Shown in pieces: positions 36,046-45,542 of a DNA stretch of 64,000 nucleotides. A model generated the notes under the pieces. That model was not told the origin of the DNA. It ran no database searches and saw nothing but the letters and a program-made list of their open reading frames with translations. The position numbers and the translations under genes were made by a program. Numbering within the stretch: the first letter of the stretch is position 1; the number at the start of each line of letters is the position of its first letter. This DNA is from an uncultured Desulfatitalea sp. (GTDB lineage: Bacteria; Desulfobacterota; Desulfobacteria; Desulfobacterales; Desulfosarcinaceae): positions 1,128,749 through 1,192,748 of the forward strand of contig CALMNL010000004.1 of assembly GCA_937868765.1 (NCBI GenBank), in the 5' to 3' direction.

Positions 36046-37818
36046 TTAACTTCCGGTCGACGCGCCCGTGCGACCGAACACTTTCTCCAACTCCCGCAGG
36101 GTCCAGCGAATCCAGGTGGGCCGGCCATGGGGGCAGTGGGAGGCGTTGGGGCACTGGTCCATCTGCTCGAGCAGGCTTTTAATCTGGGTCTCGTTGAGAC
36201 GCTGATTGGCCCGCACGGCCCGGTGGCAGGCCATCACCCGGCGGCACTCGTCCAGCAACCTGTCGACCCCGGCGGCGAGACCCGTTTCCAGGCTGTGCTC
36301 CACCAGGGCGCGCACCAGGGACGCGGCGGCTTGTTCCCCCAGCAGGGAGGGCAGGCTCTTGACGGCGAAGGTGTTGCCGCCGAAGGGTTCGATCTCCAGC
36401 CCCAGGGCGGCCAGTCCCGGAATGAGCCGGGTCAGCATTTCGGCTTCGCCGAAGCCCAGTTCCACCGTTTCGGGCAGCAGCAGGTGCTGGGCTTCCACCC
36501 GGCCGGCGTTTCGCCCCAGGGCCTCATAGACGATGCGCTCGTGGGCCGCGTGCTGGTCGATCAGGATCAGATCGTCGCCATCCTGGCAGATGAGATAGGT
36601 GCCGCGGAACTGGCCGATGACGGTGAGGTCGGCGAACCGGCGGCCGGCCCAGAGGGGTTGCTGGGCCGGTGCGGCGGCCACGGCCGGCGTCCCGGTGGCC
36701 GCGGGCGGAACCGGTGGCCGGACCGCTTCGCTTTCTGGAAAAGCCGGGGCGTAGGCCGGCATCGGTTCGGCCACCTGCCGGACCGGTTCCAGGCCCTGTG
36801 CCCGGGACGGGGGCGCGGCCCACAGGCGCTTTTCGGCAGCTGTCAGGGCCCGGGTCACGGCGGCCGCCACCAGGCCGTGCACCCGGCGGCTGTCGGCAAA
36901 ACGAATCTCGTGTTTGGTGGGGTGCACGTTCACGTCCACCTGGTCGCAGGGCAGGGCCAGCTGGAGCACGGCCAGGGGGAACTGGCCGCTCATGATGCGG
37001 CCGCGGAACCCTTCGATCAGGGCGTGCTGCATCACCCGATCGCGCACCCGCCGGCCGTTGACGAACAGGTAAATGGAGCGCGCGGTGGCCCGGGTCTGCC
37101 GGGCGGGCGCCACAACTCCCTGCAGAGCATAATCACGGTCGAGGGCCGCGACGGCAAGCAGGTCGGCCGGCGCCGGGCCGAGCACATCGGCGGCGCGCAG
37201 GGTCGGGTCGCCTACCTTGGGCCATTGTTTGACCACCTTGGCGTTGTGCAGCAGCTTGAAGTGGACCTGGGGGTAGCCGAGGGCCATGCCGGCCACGGTG
37301 TCGGCGACATGGGCCGTTTCGGTGGCGATGCTCTTGAGGAATTTGCGCCGGGCCGGGGTGTTGAAGAAAAGCTGGCCCACCTGGATCAGGGTGCCGGGCG
37401 CGGCGCCGGCCTCGGTCACTTCGAGGATCTTGCCGCCCGCCACGCGCACCTGGGTGCCGCTGTCGGCGCCGGGCTCGCGGGTGGTGAGGGTCAGCCTGGA
37501 AATCGCCGCGATGCTGGGCAGGGCCTCGCCCCGGAACCCCAGGGTGCGGATGGCGGCCAGATCCTCCTCCGCGCGCAGCTTGCTGGTGGCGAAGCGCTCC
37601 AGGGCCAGCAGGGCGTCGTCCCGGCCCATGCCGGCACCGTTGTCCGCCACCTGGATCAGGGCACGGCCGCCCTCTTCGATCTCGATCACGATGCGGTCGG
37701 CACCGGCGTCCAGGGCGTTTTCCACCAACTCCTTGACCACCGAGGCGGGCCGTTCCACCACCTCCCCGGCCGCGATCTTGTTGGCCAGGATGTCGGGCAG
37801 GATGCGGATGCGCGCCAT
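36046..37818 (-). CDS. mutL: DNA mismatch repair protein MutL
   Basis: A 590-residue MutL. The GHKL ATPase N-terminus has KELVENALDAGA, ADNGAGM and TLGFRGEAL; a proline-rich linker spans about 335-385. The C-terminal domain carries the endonuclease metal motif DQHAAHERIVYE and the terminal CPHGRPT, so this MutL is probably a nicking enzyme of the type found in bacteria without MutH. It comes last in a minus-strand run with gatC and gatA. Confidence 0.95.
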   Translation of the reverse strand: MARIRILPDILANKIAAGEVVERPASVVKELVENALDAGADRIVIEIEEGGRALIQVADNGAGMGRDDALLALERFATSKLRAEEDLAAIRTLGFRGEALPSIAAISRLTLTTREPGADSGTQVRVAGGKILEVTEAGAAPGTLIQVGQLFFNTPARRKFLKSIATETAHVADTVAGMALGYPQVHFKLLHNAKVVKQWPKVGDPTLRAADVLGPAPADLLAVAALDRDYALQGVVAPARQTRATARSIYLFVNGRRVRDRVMQHALIEGFRGRIMSGQFPLAVLQLALPCDQVDVNVHPTKHEIRFADSRRVHGLVAAAVTRALTAAEKRLWAAPPSRAQGLEPVRQVAEPMPAYAPAFPESEAVRPPVPPAATGTPAVAAAPAQQPLWAGRRFADLTVIGQFRGTYLICQDGDDLILIDQHAAHERIVYEALGRNAGRVEAQHLLLPETVELGFGEAEMLTRLIPGLAALGLEIEPFGGNTFAVKSLPSLLGEQAAASLVRALVEHSLETGLAAGVDRLLDECRRVMACHRAVRANQRLNETQIKSLLEQMDQCPNASHCPHGRPTWIRWTLRELEKVFGRTGASTGS

Positions 37819-37831
37819 CGGTCAGGGCCGC

Positions 37832-38029
37832 CTAATCGCCGGCGGCCGCATCGGGATCGTCGCCCCGCAACAACTCTTCCAGGGCGGCGGCCTCGGCCGG
37901 CGTAAGGTTGAAGGTCAGGCAGGCCCGGTCGATGAGGGCGTTGACCGACACCTCCGGGTCGTCCCGGCGCTGGTCGCTGATCCATTTGACCGCTCTGCGC
38001 AGATTCTCTCCCTGGGGTTGGATGCTCAT
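37832..38029 (-). CDS. Small hypothetical protein between gatA and mutL
   Basis: A 65-residue protein, MSIQPQGENLRRAVKWISDQRRDDPEVSVNALIDRAC..., probably helical. The pattern of an N-terminal helix with RRAVKWISDQ and a later LIDRACLTFNLTPAEAAALEELL is a family I have seen in related delta-proteobacterial operons without a known role. I prefer ATG 38029 to ATG 38041 because the AAAAGG lies too near the latter. It ends 13 bases before mutL. Confidence 0.65.
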   Translation of the reverse strand: MSIQPQGENLRRAVKWISDQRRDDPEVSVNALIDRACLTFNLTPAEAAALEELLRGDDPDAAAGD

Positions 38030-38117
38030 GGCCGTTTCCATCCTTTTATGGTTCCGGGCGCGAAAGTGTTCCCGTACCCGACCTATACCGCATTCGAGAA
38101 CGAAATGAAAAGGTCGC

Positions 38118-39587
38118 TCAAAGGCTCAAGACCGGTTTCTTCCGGTGATATTCGGTGGCCTGCTCGAACGCATGGGCCGCCGCCAGCAGGCGTTCCTCCT
38201 GGAAATGGCTGCCGAGCAGCTGCAATCCGATGGGCAGCCCGTCGGCCGAAAAGCCGCAGGGCACCGAAATCCCTGGAATGCCGGCCAGGTTGGCGCTCAG
38301 GGTGTACATGTCCGAAAGATACATGGCCAGGGGGTCGTCGGCATGGGCCCCGATGGGCGTGGCCGGAGTGGGGGTCACCGGCGAGGCGATCAGATCGCAT
38401 TTTTCGAAGGCCGCCGCGAAATCGCGCATGATCAGCGTTCGCACCTGGGAGGCCTTGCGGTAGTAGGCATCGTAATAACCGGCGGAAAGGGCATAGGTGC
38501 CGAGCAGGACGCGGCGCTGCACCTCGGCGCCGAACCCGCGGGAGCGCGTGGCGCGGTACATCTCCAGCAGCTCTTCGGAACCGCCGTCGCGCAGGCCGTA
38601 TTTGACCCCGTCGTAGCGGGCCAGGTTGGAGCTGGCCTCGCAGGGGGCGATGACGTAGTAGGCGGCCACACCGTAGTCGGTATGCGGCAGGGCCACCTCC
38701 ACGGTGACGGCGCCCAACGCCTCCAGGGTGGCGACGGCGCGGCGCACCGTGTCGGCCACCTGGGGATCGAGGCCCGGGCTTTCGAAATGGCTGCGGGGAA
38801 TGCCGATGCGCAGGCCGTGCACCCCCCGGGTCAGCGCCGCCCGATAGTCGGGCACGGGCTGGGGGGCGCTGGTGGCATCGGCCGGATCATGGCCGGCAAT
38901 GGCCTGCAGCATCTCGGCGCAATCGGCCACCGTCTTGCCCAGCGGCCCGATCTGGTCCAGCGAAGAGGCGAAAGCCACCAGGCCGAACCGCGACACCCGG
39001 CCGTAGGTGGGCTTGAGGCCGACCACGCCGCAATGGGAAGCGGGCTGGCGGATGGAGCCGCCGGTATCCGACCCCAGACTGGCCAGGCACATGTCGGCGG
39101 CCACGGCCGCGGCCGAACCGCCGCTGGAACCGCCGGGGATGCAGGCCGTGTTCCAGGGGTTGCGGGTCACCTGGAAAGCGGAGTGCTCGGTGGTCGAACC
39201 CATGGCGAACTCGTCCATGTTGAGCTTGCCCACCATCACCGCCTGCTGATCCTTGAGCCGCCGGGTGACGAAGGCATCGTAGGGCGGAATGAAATTTTCC
39301 AGGATGCGCGACCCGCAGGTGGTGCGCACCCCCTGGGTGCAGATCACATCCTTGAGGGCGACGGGGATGCCGGTGAGCGATGCCGTGCGCCCCTGGGCGA
39401 TGGCCGCGTCGGCCTGACGCGCCTCCGCCAGCGCGGCTTCGGCGGTGACGGTGAGAAAGGCCTGAACCGTCGGGTCCAGGGCGGCGATACGGTCCAGCAC
39501 CGCCTGGGTCAGCGCCACCGAGGAGATCTCCTTGCGCTGCAGCAGGTCGCGGGCCTGGGCTATGGTCAGTTCGTATAAATGGGTCAT
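38118..39587 (-). CDS. gatA: Asp-tRNA(Asn)/Glu-tRNA(Gln) amidotransferase subunit A
   Basis: A 489-residue amidase that frees ammonia from glutamine for GatB. The Ser-cisSer-Lys triad is visible: VALKDVICT (Lys near residue 78), [13 protein letters not shown] (cis-Ser) and [12 protein letters not shown] (nucleophile Ser near 177). Complete length. It lies four bases after the small cysteine-rich gene and in the same direction as gatC. Confidence 0.95.
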   Translation of the reverse strand: MTHLYELTIAQARDLLQRKEISSVALTQAVLDRIAALDPTVQAFLTVTAEAALAEARQADAAIAQGRTASLTGIPVALKDVICTQGVRTTCGSRILENFIPPYDAFVTRRLKDQQAVMVGKLNMDEFAMGSTTEHSAFQVTRNPWNTACIPGGSSGGSAAAVAADMCLASLGSDTGGSIRQPASHCGVVGLKPTYGRVSRFGLVAFASSLDQIGPLGKTVADCAEMLQAIAGHDPADATSAPQPVPDYRAALTRGVHGLRIGIPRSHFESPGLDPQVADTVRRAVATLEALGAVTVEVALPHTDYGVAAYYVIAPCEASSNLARYDGVKYGLRDGGSEELLEMYRATRSRGFGAEVQRRVLLGTYALSAGYYDAYYRKASQVRTLIMRDFAAAFEKCDLIASPVTPTPATPIGAHADDPLAMYLSDMYTLSANLAGIPGISVPCGFSADGLPIGLQLLGSHFQEERLLAAAHAFEQATEYHRKKPVLSL

Positions 39588-39591
39588 CGCT

Positions 39592-39975
39592 TCAACCTTT
39601 TTTCAGCTTCCCGGCAGCGGTGGTATCGGCTGTCGGGGAAGATTTGGGCCAGGTCTTGATCAACTGCAGGATGTGGCGCACGTAGGCGCATTCGCAGCGG
39701 GCCGGGCAAGGCCCCAGATCGTTCTGGTGCAGGCAGTGGCCGCCGCATTCGCTGCTGCCCGTGGCGCGTTCGACGAACACCGGGCCGTCGTAAAGGTCCC
39801 TGAAATCTTCGGCCATGAGCGCCAGGGTGGTCTTGCACCCATGGTTGAACAGCAGGATGCCCGCCTCGACGGCCCTGAAGTTGGCCTGATACCCCACCAG
39901 AACCAGTTCAGGATCGATCAGCCAATCGTCGCGCGTGCGCCATTCGAACCCGCACTTGGGGCAAACCTTGAACAT
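39592..39975 (-). CDS. Cysteine-rich hypothetical protein between gatC and gatA
   Basis: A 127-residue protein. Residues 1-12 form a rubredoxin-like or zinc-ribbon knuckle ([11 protein letters not shown]); the centre is a small alpha/beta region ([17 protein letters not shown]); the C-terminal part has C-GG-HC, C-PARCEC spaced as a second metal site ([24 protein letters not shown] region). It is cytoplasmic by sequence. An upstream GTG overlaps the gatC stop. No family recognised, though the genomic position inside gatCA suggests co-expression with tRNA amidation. Confidence 0.7.
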   Translation of the reverse strand: MFKVCPKCGFEWRTRDDWLIDPELVLVGYQANFRAVEAGILLFNHGCKTTLALMAEDFRDLYDGPVFVERATGSSECGGHCLHQNDLGPCPARCECAYVRHILQLIKTWPKSSPTADTTAAGKLKKG

Positions 39976-39980
39976 GGCGG

Positions 39981-40268
39981 TCACCCGACGACCTTGGGCA
40001 CCAGGAAGAAATCCTCTTCCCGGGCCGGCGCGTTGGCCAGGGCCAGATCCGTTGTCAGGTGGGACTGAAGCCGGTCCTCGCGGAAGGCGTTGGTCACGCC
40101 GATGGCGTGGGCCGTGGGCGGCACCCCCTCGGTGTCCACCCGGGCCAGAGTGTCCACGTAGGCCAGGATGGCGCCCACCTGGCTGGCCAGTTTTTCCACG
40201 GCCGCAGGATCGATGCGCAGGCGTGCCAGCTTGGCCACGTGAAGCAGTTCTTCGGTGCTGATTTTCAT
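39981..40268 (-). CDS. gatC: Asp-tRNA(Asn)/Glu-tRNA(Gln) amidotransferase subunit C
   Basis: A 95-residue GatC, the belt subunit that wraps GatA and GatB. MKISTEELLHVAKLARLRI at the start, the FxxILxYVDxLxxVDTEGVPPTAHA block and EDFFLVPKVVG at the end are typical. It leads the gatC-CxxC-gatA-small-mutL run. Confidence 0.93.
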   Translation of the reverse strand: MKISTEELLHVAKLARLRIDPAAVEKLASQVGAILAYVDTLARVDTEGVPPTAHAIGVTNAFREDRLQSHLTTDLALANAPAREEDFFLVPKVVG

Positions 40269-40327
40269 GGGCTTGGCCTCTGTTCGGTAGAATTATCCAA
40301 CTCTTTTCTTGCGACTATCGTCCGCCC

Positions 40328-41047
40328 TCAATCGGTCCCTACCACCACCGCCTTGTATTTCTCCCCCTGGAGCTTCTTGAGCATGGCGTCAGCCGCCGGG
40401 CGCCCCTCGAATGCGCCCACCCGCACCCGGAACCAGGCATCCTTGCCGGACTTGAGCTGATAGGCCGGATAGCCCTTGGTGCGCAGGGCGTCCACCAGCT
40501 TGCCGGCGCTTTCCTGGTCCTTGAAGGCCGCCACCTGCACCGTGAACCGCGACTCGCCGGAGGCCGGCGCCGCGGCGGCCGGCCGGGCTTCGGGGGTGGG
40601 CGTGGCGGTGGGCGCGACCTTTTGTGCCGGTTTGGGCTCGGGGGCGGCGGCCTCCCCGGGCTTGGCCGCAGCTTGGGAGAGCGGCGTGGCCTTCGGCTTG
40701 ATCGGTGTGGCTTTGGGCTTTACCGGCGTGGGCGTCGGCTGGGTTCTGACCGGCGAATTGGCAGGCGACTTCTCCTTGAGCTTCCAGATGCCCAACCTGC
40801 TGATTTCTTCCTGGCTCTCTTTGGCCTGGGCCGCCATCTCTGCGCGCTCTTCGGCCAGGGCTTTCTCTTTCTGCTCGGCCAGCTGGTTGTTCAGGACCTG
40901 GGTTTTGCGCGGCACCGCCACGGTCCCACGGCCGACCAGAAGGCCCAGCACGAACATCCAGGACAGGAGAAAAAGGGCCAGCACACCCCCGCCGATCAGC
41001 CTTTTGGGCGTCAGCCGAAAGGTGTATTTGCTTTGCGCCTGCGTCAA
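40328..41047 (-). CDS. SPOR-domain membrane protein
   Basis: A 239-residue protein with a single N-terminal transmembrane helix (about 18-40, LIGGGVLALFLLSWMFVLGLLVG), a coiled coil (48-90), a long Pro/Lys/Ala linker with tandem KPKATPIKPKATPL, and a C-terminal SPOR domain (165-239, FTVQVAAFKDQESAGKLVDALRTKGYPAY). SPOR domains bind denuded peptidoglycan at division sites, so it is probably a cell-envelope or division protein. It starts ten bases after the end of argS. Confidence 0.88.
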   Translation of the reverse strand: MTQAQSKYTFRLTPKRLIGGGVLALFLLSWMFVLGLLVGRGTVAVPRKTQVLNNQLAEQKEKALAEERAEMAAQAKESQEEISRLGIWKLKEKSPANSPVRTQPTPTPVKPKATPIKPKATPLSQAAAKPGEAAAPEPKPAQKVAPTATPTPEARPAAAAPASGESRFTVQVAAFKDQESAGKLVDALRTKGYPAYQLKSGKDAWFRVRVGAFEGRPAADAMLKKLQGEKYKAVVVGTD

Positions 41048-41057
41048 ACCATCCGCC

Positions 41058-42722
41058 TCACATCTGCTCGGGAGCGGTAACGCCCAAAAGGCTCAATCCG
41101 TTGCGAATCGTCTTCTGTACGGCCAGCACCAGGCAGAGCCGGGCCAGGGTCAGGTCGCCGTCTTCGGTGAGCACCCGGTGCTTGTTGTAATAGGCGTGGA
41201 ACAGAGCCGCCAGCTGCATGAGGAAAAAGGTGATGCGGTGGGGCGCCAGCGCCTGGGCGGCGGCGGCCACCACTTCGGGGTATCGTGCCAGGGCTTTGAT
41301 CAACTGGATCTCTTCGGCTTCCACCAGACGGCGGCCGGCCGGCTCGCGCCAGGCGACCTCGGCCACTCCCTGCTCCCGGGCCTTGCGCAGGATGCTGGCG
41401 ATGCGGGCATGCACGTACTGCACATAGTAGACCGGGTTGTCGTTGGACTTCTGCTTGGCCACCTCCAGATCGAAATCCAGGGGGGTGACGTAGTCCCGGG
41501 TCAGGAAAATAAACCGCGCCGCGTCCCGGCCCACTTCGTCCAATACTTCGCGCAGGGTGACGAAATCGCCCGAGCGCTTGCCCATGGCCACGGGCTGGCC
41601 ATCGCGCAGCAGGCTGACCAGCTGCACCAGCAGCACCTGGAACTGCTCCCGGCGGCCGCCGCTGGCTTCCACGGCGGCGGTCATGCGCGGAATGTAGCCG
41701 TGGTGGTCGGCCCCCCAGACATCGATGATGCGGTCGAAGCCCCGTTGCAGCTTGTTGCGGTGGTAGGCGATGTCCGAAGCAAAGTAGGTGGTCTGGCCGT
41801 TCTGGCGCACCACCACCCGATCCTTTTCATCGCCGAAATCGGTGGTCTTGAACCACCAGGCCCCTTCCTGGAGATAGACGACGCCGCGCGCCTTGAGTTC
41901 TTCCAGGGAGCGGGTCACCTCGTCGCTGTCGAAAAGGCTCTGCTCGCTGAACCAGCGGTCGAAGCCGATGCCGAACAGGGCAAGGTCCCGGCGGATGCCG
42001 GCGATGATCTGCCCGGCCGCCACACGCGCGCAGTAGAGCACGGCCGCGTCGTCGGCCCCGCGGATGAAGTCCGCCCCCTTTTCGTCGAGCACGCCCCGGG
42101 CGATATCGCGAACATAGTCGCCGGGATAGCAATCTTCGGGAAAGTCGATCTCTTCGCCCAGCAACTGCCGGGCCCGCAGAATCACCGAGCGGCCCAGGGT
42201 CTGGATCTGGCGGCCCGAGTCGTTGATGTAGTATTCACGCTGGACGTCATACCCGCACAGGGAGAGAATACGGGCCACGCTGTCGCCTACTGCGGCCCCG
42301 CGGCCATGGCCCACATGCAGGGGGCCGGTGGGGTTGGCGCTGACGAACTCCACCTGGATGCGCTGGCCCCGGCCGATGTCCGTGGCGCCGTAGCCCTGAT
42401 CCTGCGCCAGGACCTGGGCCACCACCGGCGGCCAGGCCCACGGCTGAAGGTAGAAATTGATGAAGCCCGGGCCGGCGATCTCCACCCGGGCCAGGCGTCC
42501 GTCCGGGTCCGACAGGTGGTCCACCAGGGCCTGGGCAATCTTGCGCGGTGCCAGCTTCTGGCTCTTGGCCGCCAGCATGGCGAAGTTGGTGGCGAAGTCA
42601 CCGTGGGCGTCGCTCTTGGGTTCGTCCACTTCCACCGCCGGAAAGAGATCCGACGGCAGTGCCCCGGCGGCGTGGGCCGCAAGGGCGGCGTTGCGTATCC
42701 ACTGCTGAATGGCGCTTTTCAT
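41058..42722 (-). CDS. argS: Arginyl-tRNA synthetase
   Basis: A 554-residue class I synthetase. N-terminal Add-1 domain, then the HIGH-type motif in [20 protein letters not shown] and a degenerate KMSKS loop ([13 protein letters not shown]); the anticodon-binding domain ends with [14 protein letters not shown] 42722 starts the family-typical sequence; codons further upstream are not homologous. A copy of the dispersed repeat lies in the 181-base spacer before it. Confidence 0.95.
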   Translation of the reverse strand: MKSAIQQWIRNAALAAHAAGALPSDLFPAVEVDEPKSDAHGDFATNFAMLAAKSQKLAPRKIAQALVDHLSDPDGRLARVEIAGPGFINFYLQPWAWPPVVAQVLAQDQGYGATDIGRGQRIQVEFVSANPTGPLHVGHGRGAAVGDSVARILSLCGYDVQREYYINDSGRQIQTLGRSVILRARQLLGEEIDFPEDCYPGDYVRDIARGVLDEKGADFIRGADDAAVLYCARVAAGQIIAGIRRDLALFGIGFDRWFSEQSLFDSDEVTRSLEELKARGVVYLQEGAWWFKTTDFGDEKDRVVVRQNGQTTYFASDIAYHRNKLQRGFDRIIDVWGADHHGYIPRMTAAVEASGGRREQFQVLLVQLVSLLRDGQPVAMGKRSGDFVTLREVLDEVGRDAARFIFLTRDYVTPLDFDLEVAKQKSNDNPVYYVQYVHARIASILRKAREQGVAEVAWREPAGRRLVEAEEIQLIKALARYPEVVAAAAQALAPHRITFFLMQLAALFHAYYNKHRVLTEDGDLTLARLCLVLAVQKTIRNGLSLLGVTAPEQM

Positions 42723-42860
42723 CGTACTGCTCTTTCGTCCAACCAATTCAAATCCCTGCGCACAGATGCAGCTTGAGTCGCACAAATGGGTGCCAAAGGC
42801 AAGCCCCCCGCACTCGCGGAGGTGTGGGGCACGGCCGTTGCAGCCCCTGGAGGCTCAGAT

Positions 42861-42900
42861 CGACAAAATACCACCACCTGAAACCTGAAACTTAAAACCA
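42861..42900 (-). repeat. Dispersed intergenic repeat, copy C (partial)
   Basis: On the minus strand it begins three bases after the stop of the LPP20-like lipoprotein gene and reads GGTTTTAAGTTTCAGG, then a core with GGTTTCAGGTGG and TTGTCG, about 20 of 28 matching copy B. Only the left half is kept. Confidence 0.5.
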
Positions 42901-42903
42901 TTT

Positions 42904-43473
42904 TTACTTTCCGGCCAGTTCGGCGTGCACCCGGTCGGCCTCGGCCAGCATGCGCTTGCGCAGGGCCGGGTCCAGTTCGCCCTCGGCGGCCAGGATCTGT
43001 TTGAAGGCGGAGAGTTCCAGGCGACACAGGGCCAGCATGCCGCCCTGGCTCTGGCGGTGATCCACGATCCGCGCCTTCTGCAGCGCCGACTTGACCAGCA
43101 GGTACAGCGGCGCGCCTTCGGCATCGGGACCGGCGGCCTGGGCCAGGTCGCGCACATAGCGGGTGAGGATCCTGGACATCTCTTCCTGGGCCTGGTTGTC
43201 GGCCGTGGCCCGCAGCAGGGTCAGGTTGTGCATGCCCCCGGCATTGCCGATGGCGTAGAATACCCGGCCCCGGTCGCCGGTATAGGCGCCGGTGGCGGCC
43301 ATGGTCCAATCGGAGGGCGCCGCGGGCGACGGCGAGGTGGCTGCGGGGGCCGTGCCGGACCACGATCCGCTGGAGGCGGTCGTGGCGCGGGTCTGCAAGG
43401 CGGTACATCCCGTCCCGAATCCCGCTACCGCGACGATCGCCATCCACACCAGGGTCGACCCTGCAGCTCTCAT
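42904..43473 (-). CDS. LPP20-like lipoprotein
   Basis: A 189-residue lipoprotein. ATG 43473 is preceded by AAGGAGG. The signal peptide ends in the lipobox GTGC (Cys about 23), followed by a Ser/Thr/Ala-rich spacer. The core (about 75-130) contains FYAIGNAGGMHNLTLLRATADNQAQEEMSRIL, the ALGxA...LxLxxAxAxAxAxxxLA pattern of LPP20-family proteins, which are periplasmic or surface lipoproteins without a settled role. It sits between tRNA-Val and argS. Confidence 0.78.
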   Translation of the reverse strand: MRAAGSTLVWMAIVAVAGFGTGCTALQTRATTASSGSWSGTAPAATSPSPAAPSDWTMAATGAYTGDRGRVFYAIGNAGGMHNLTLLRATADNQAQEEMSRILTRYVRDLAQAAGPDAEGAPLYLLVKSALQKARIVDHRQSQGGMLALCRLELSAFKQILAAEGELDPALRKRMLAEADRVHAELAGK

Positions 43474-43561
43474 AATGCCTCCTTGAGACCAGGCCCTCTT
43501 TCCCGAGCGCCGCCAAAGCAAAAAGGGTTACGAGTGTCCGTCGCAACCCTTTCCTTCCAGA

Positions 43562-43636
43562 TGGTAGGCACGATGAGATTTGAACTCATGACCCCTACCG
43601 TGTCAGGGTAGTGCTCTCCCCCTGAGCTACGTGCCT
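43562..43636 (-). tRNA. tRNA-Val (anticodon GAC)
   Basis: A 75-nt cloverleaf with encoded CCA. Acceptor AGGCACG/CGTGCCT, D arm GCTC/GAGC, anticodon stem CTACC/GGTAG around CTGACAC (anticodon GAC), T arm ATGAG/CTCAT with the TTCAAAT loop. It reads GUC/GUU valine codons. Confidence 0.97.
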
Positions 43637-43828
43637 AAAAGTATGGCCTTGTTAGCATCGGTCGGGGGGAGTGTCAAGGCCAAATCAGGCTGCTTGGCGT
43701 GCGTCACGGCTGTTGCATGCGGCAAGATTTCTATTCCCTGCCTTGGGGCGAAGTGGTCGGGGGGCGCCGGATTGACCCGTGGGAATGGCGCCTTATGTTT
43801 TTCGAACCGCTTTAAGGAGTATCCGCCC

Positions 43829-44938
43829 ATGCATCGCAGAATCTTTCTTCAAAAAATGATCACGGGCCTGCAAGCCATGGCCCTCTATCATATGATCGCG
43901 CCGGCGACCGCACGCGCGGCCCTCGATCCATCTTCGCCGCAGCCCGCGCGGCCCCACTATCAGCCCCTGAACGGAGCCAGCCTGCGCGAACTGGCGGCGG
44001 CCAAGACCCATCACGGCAGGGACGGCGTGTTTCTCAACCCCCTGGGGTTCGGCGGCCGGCAGCGTAAACTGGGCCGGCTGCTGCGCTGGAAGCTCTTCAG
44101 CGAAAACGCGTTCAAGGCCCACCTGGACGAACAGCCGGTCACCCCGGTACAGGTGGACTGGGACAAGGTGTACGGTCATGACGGCGTCTCGGTGACCTTC
44201 ATCAAGCATGCCAGCGTGTTGATCAAGGACGGGCCCCACTCCCTGATCGTCGATCCGGTCTTCGACGACATCTTCTGGTTCATCGAAGATTTCACGCCCC
44301 TGGCCTTCGACCGGGACCGCCTGCCGAAGGTGGATCACGTGCTGCTCACCCATGGCCACTACGATCACTTGAACACCGGCACCCTTGCCGGCTTCGGCCC
44401 GGATACCCACGTGCTCACACCCCTGGGATACGACGATGTGTTTTACGACCTGGGCATGCAGCGGCGCACCCAACTGGACTGGTTCGATGTCTACAGCGAC
44501 GACCGCTGGGAAATCACCCTGCTGCCGTGCAACCACTGGACCATGCGCAATCCCATCGCCGGACCCAACCGGTCGCTGTGGGGCTCTTACCTGATCCGCA
44601 CCGCCGGCGGAAAAACGATCTATGTATCGGGCGACACCGCCTGGTTCGACGGCTTCGACCAGCTCGGCCGGGGGTACGCCATCGACCTGGCCATCATCAA
44701 CCTGGGCGCCTACGAACCGCGCTGGTTCATGGCCCCCAGCCACATGAACCCCGCAGAGACGGTGGCCGCCTTCCGGCAGCTCGGTGCCAAACAGCTGATG
44801 GTGGTGCACTGGGGCACCTTCCGCCTGGGGGACGAACCGGTCCACTTTCCGCCCCTGGATCTGTCCCGGGCCATGGAGGCGCAGGGGCTGCGCGATCGCT
44901 GGGTCGATCTAAAGCACGGCGAGACGTTGTTCCTATAA
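43829..44938 (+). CDS. Tat-exported metallo-beta-lactamase-fold hydrolase
   Basis: A 369-residue protein of the UlaG/NAPE-PLD-like metallo-beta-lactamase group. The N-terminus HRRIFLQKMI followed by a hydrophobic stretch and ARA looks like a twin-arginine signal. The metal motif is LLTHGHYDHLNT, followed by the later ligand sites PCNHWTMRN, GDTAWFDGF and VVHWGTFRL. The family includes N-acyl-phosphatidylethanolamine phospholipase D-like enzymes and lactonases; the substrate here is unknown. ATG 43829 has TTAAGGAG ten bases before. It converges on pgsA with only 13 bases between. Confidence 0.85.
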   Translation: MHRRIFLQKMITGLQAMALYHMIAPATARAALDPSSPQPARPHYQPLNGASLRELAAAKTHHGRDGVFLNPLGFGGRQRKLGRLLRWKLFSENAFKAHLDEQPVTPVQVDWDKVYGHDGVSVTFIKHASVLIKDGPHSLIVDPVFDDIFWFIEDFTPLAFDRDRLPKVDHVLLTHGHYDHLNTGTLAGFGPDTHVLTPLGYDDVFYDLGMQRRTQLDWFDVYSDDRWEITLLPCNHWTMRNPIAGPNRSLWGSYLIRTAGGKTIYVSGDTAWFDGFDQLGRGYAIDLAIINLGAYEPRWFMAPSHMNPAETVAAFRQLGAKQLMVVHWGTFRLGDEPVHFPPLDLSRAMEAQGLRDRWVDLKHGETLFL

Positions 44939-44951
44939 GCCCATGGGGATG

Positions 44952-45518
44952 TCATCCCACCTTTTCGTTGGTTTCCTGAAGGATGTTCATGCCGAGGTAG
45001 ACGTAGTGCAGACCGGACAGGGTGGTCAGCACGGCCGTGATCCAGGCCAGCGGCGTGTGTAGGGCCGTCAGTTTGGCCGCGTGCGGGTCGAAAAGGCAGA
45101 GCAATACCAGCAGAATCTGGGCCACGGTGGTGGCCTTGCTCACCAGGCTGGGCTTCACTTCGTAGGTCTTGGCGGTCAGGGTGATGATGGCGACGCCCAG
45201 CACGATGATCACATCCCGGGCGATGACGATCACCGCGATCCAGTCCGGCGTGACATTCAACATGCCCAGCAGGACATAGGCCGAAACCAGCAGCAGTTTG
45301 TCGGCCACGGGATCCAGATAGGCGCCCAGCACGGTGCGCTGGTTGAAATAGCGGGCGATGAAGCCGTCCAGGCCGTCGCTCAGTCCGGCGAAGGCAAATA
45401 CCAGCAGCGCCTGGGGATAGAGCCGTTGCAGGAGCATGATCACGAAGACCGGGGTCAGCAGGATGCGCACCACGGTCAGGATGTTGGGAATGCTGATGGT
45501 GGCGGTGGATCGTTTCAC
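44952..45518 (-). CDS. pgsA: CDP-diacylglycerol–glycerol-3-phosphate 3-phosphatidyltransferase
   Basis: A 188-residue inner-membrane enzyme for the first committed step to phosphatidylglycerol. The CDP-alcohol phosphotransferase motif DG-x2-AR-x8-G-x3-D-x3-D is complete (DGLDGFIARYFNQRTVLGAYLDPVAD). Several transmembrane helices follow. IPNILTVVRILLTPVFV at the N-terminus is typical. Confidence 0.93.
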   Translation of the reverse strand: MKRSTATISIPNILTVVRILLTPVFVIMLLQRLYPQALLVFAFAGLSDGLDGFIARYFNQRTVLGAYLDPVADKLLLVSAYVLLGMLNVTPDWIAVIVIARDVIIVLGVAIITLTAKTYEVKPSLVSKATTVAQILLVLLCLFDPHAAKLTALHTPLAWITAVLTTLSGLHYVYLGMNILQETNEKVG

Positions 45519-45542
45519 GGCGAAATCCTGTATAGCCCCCTC

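Noticed and set aside
43631-43828. N-terminal extension of the metallo-beta-lactamase-fold gene to 43631
   Set aside because: The extension overlaps the tRNA-Val gene and would bury the Tat-like signal; ATG 43829 has a good ribosome site.
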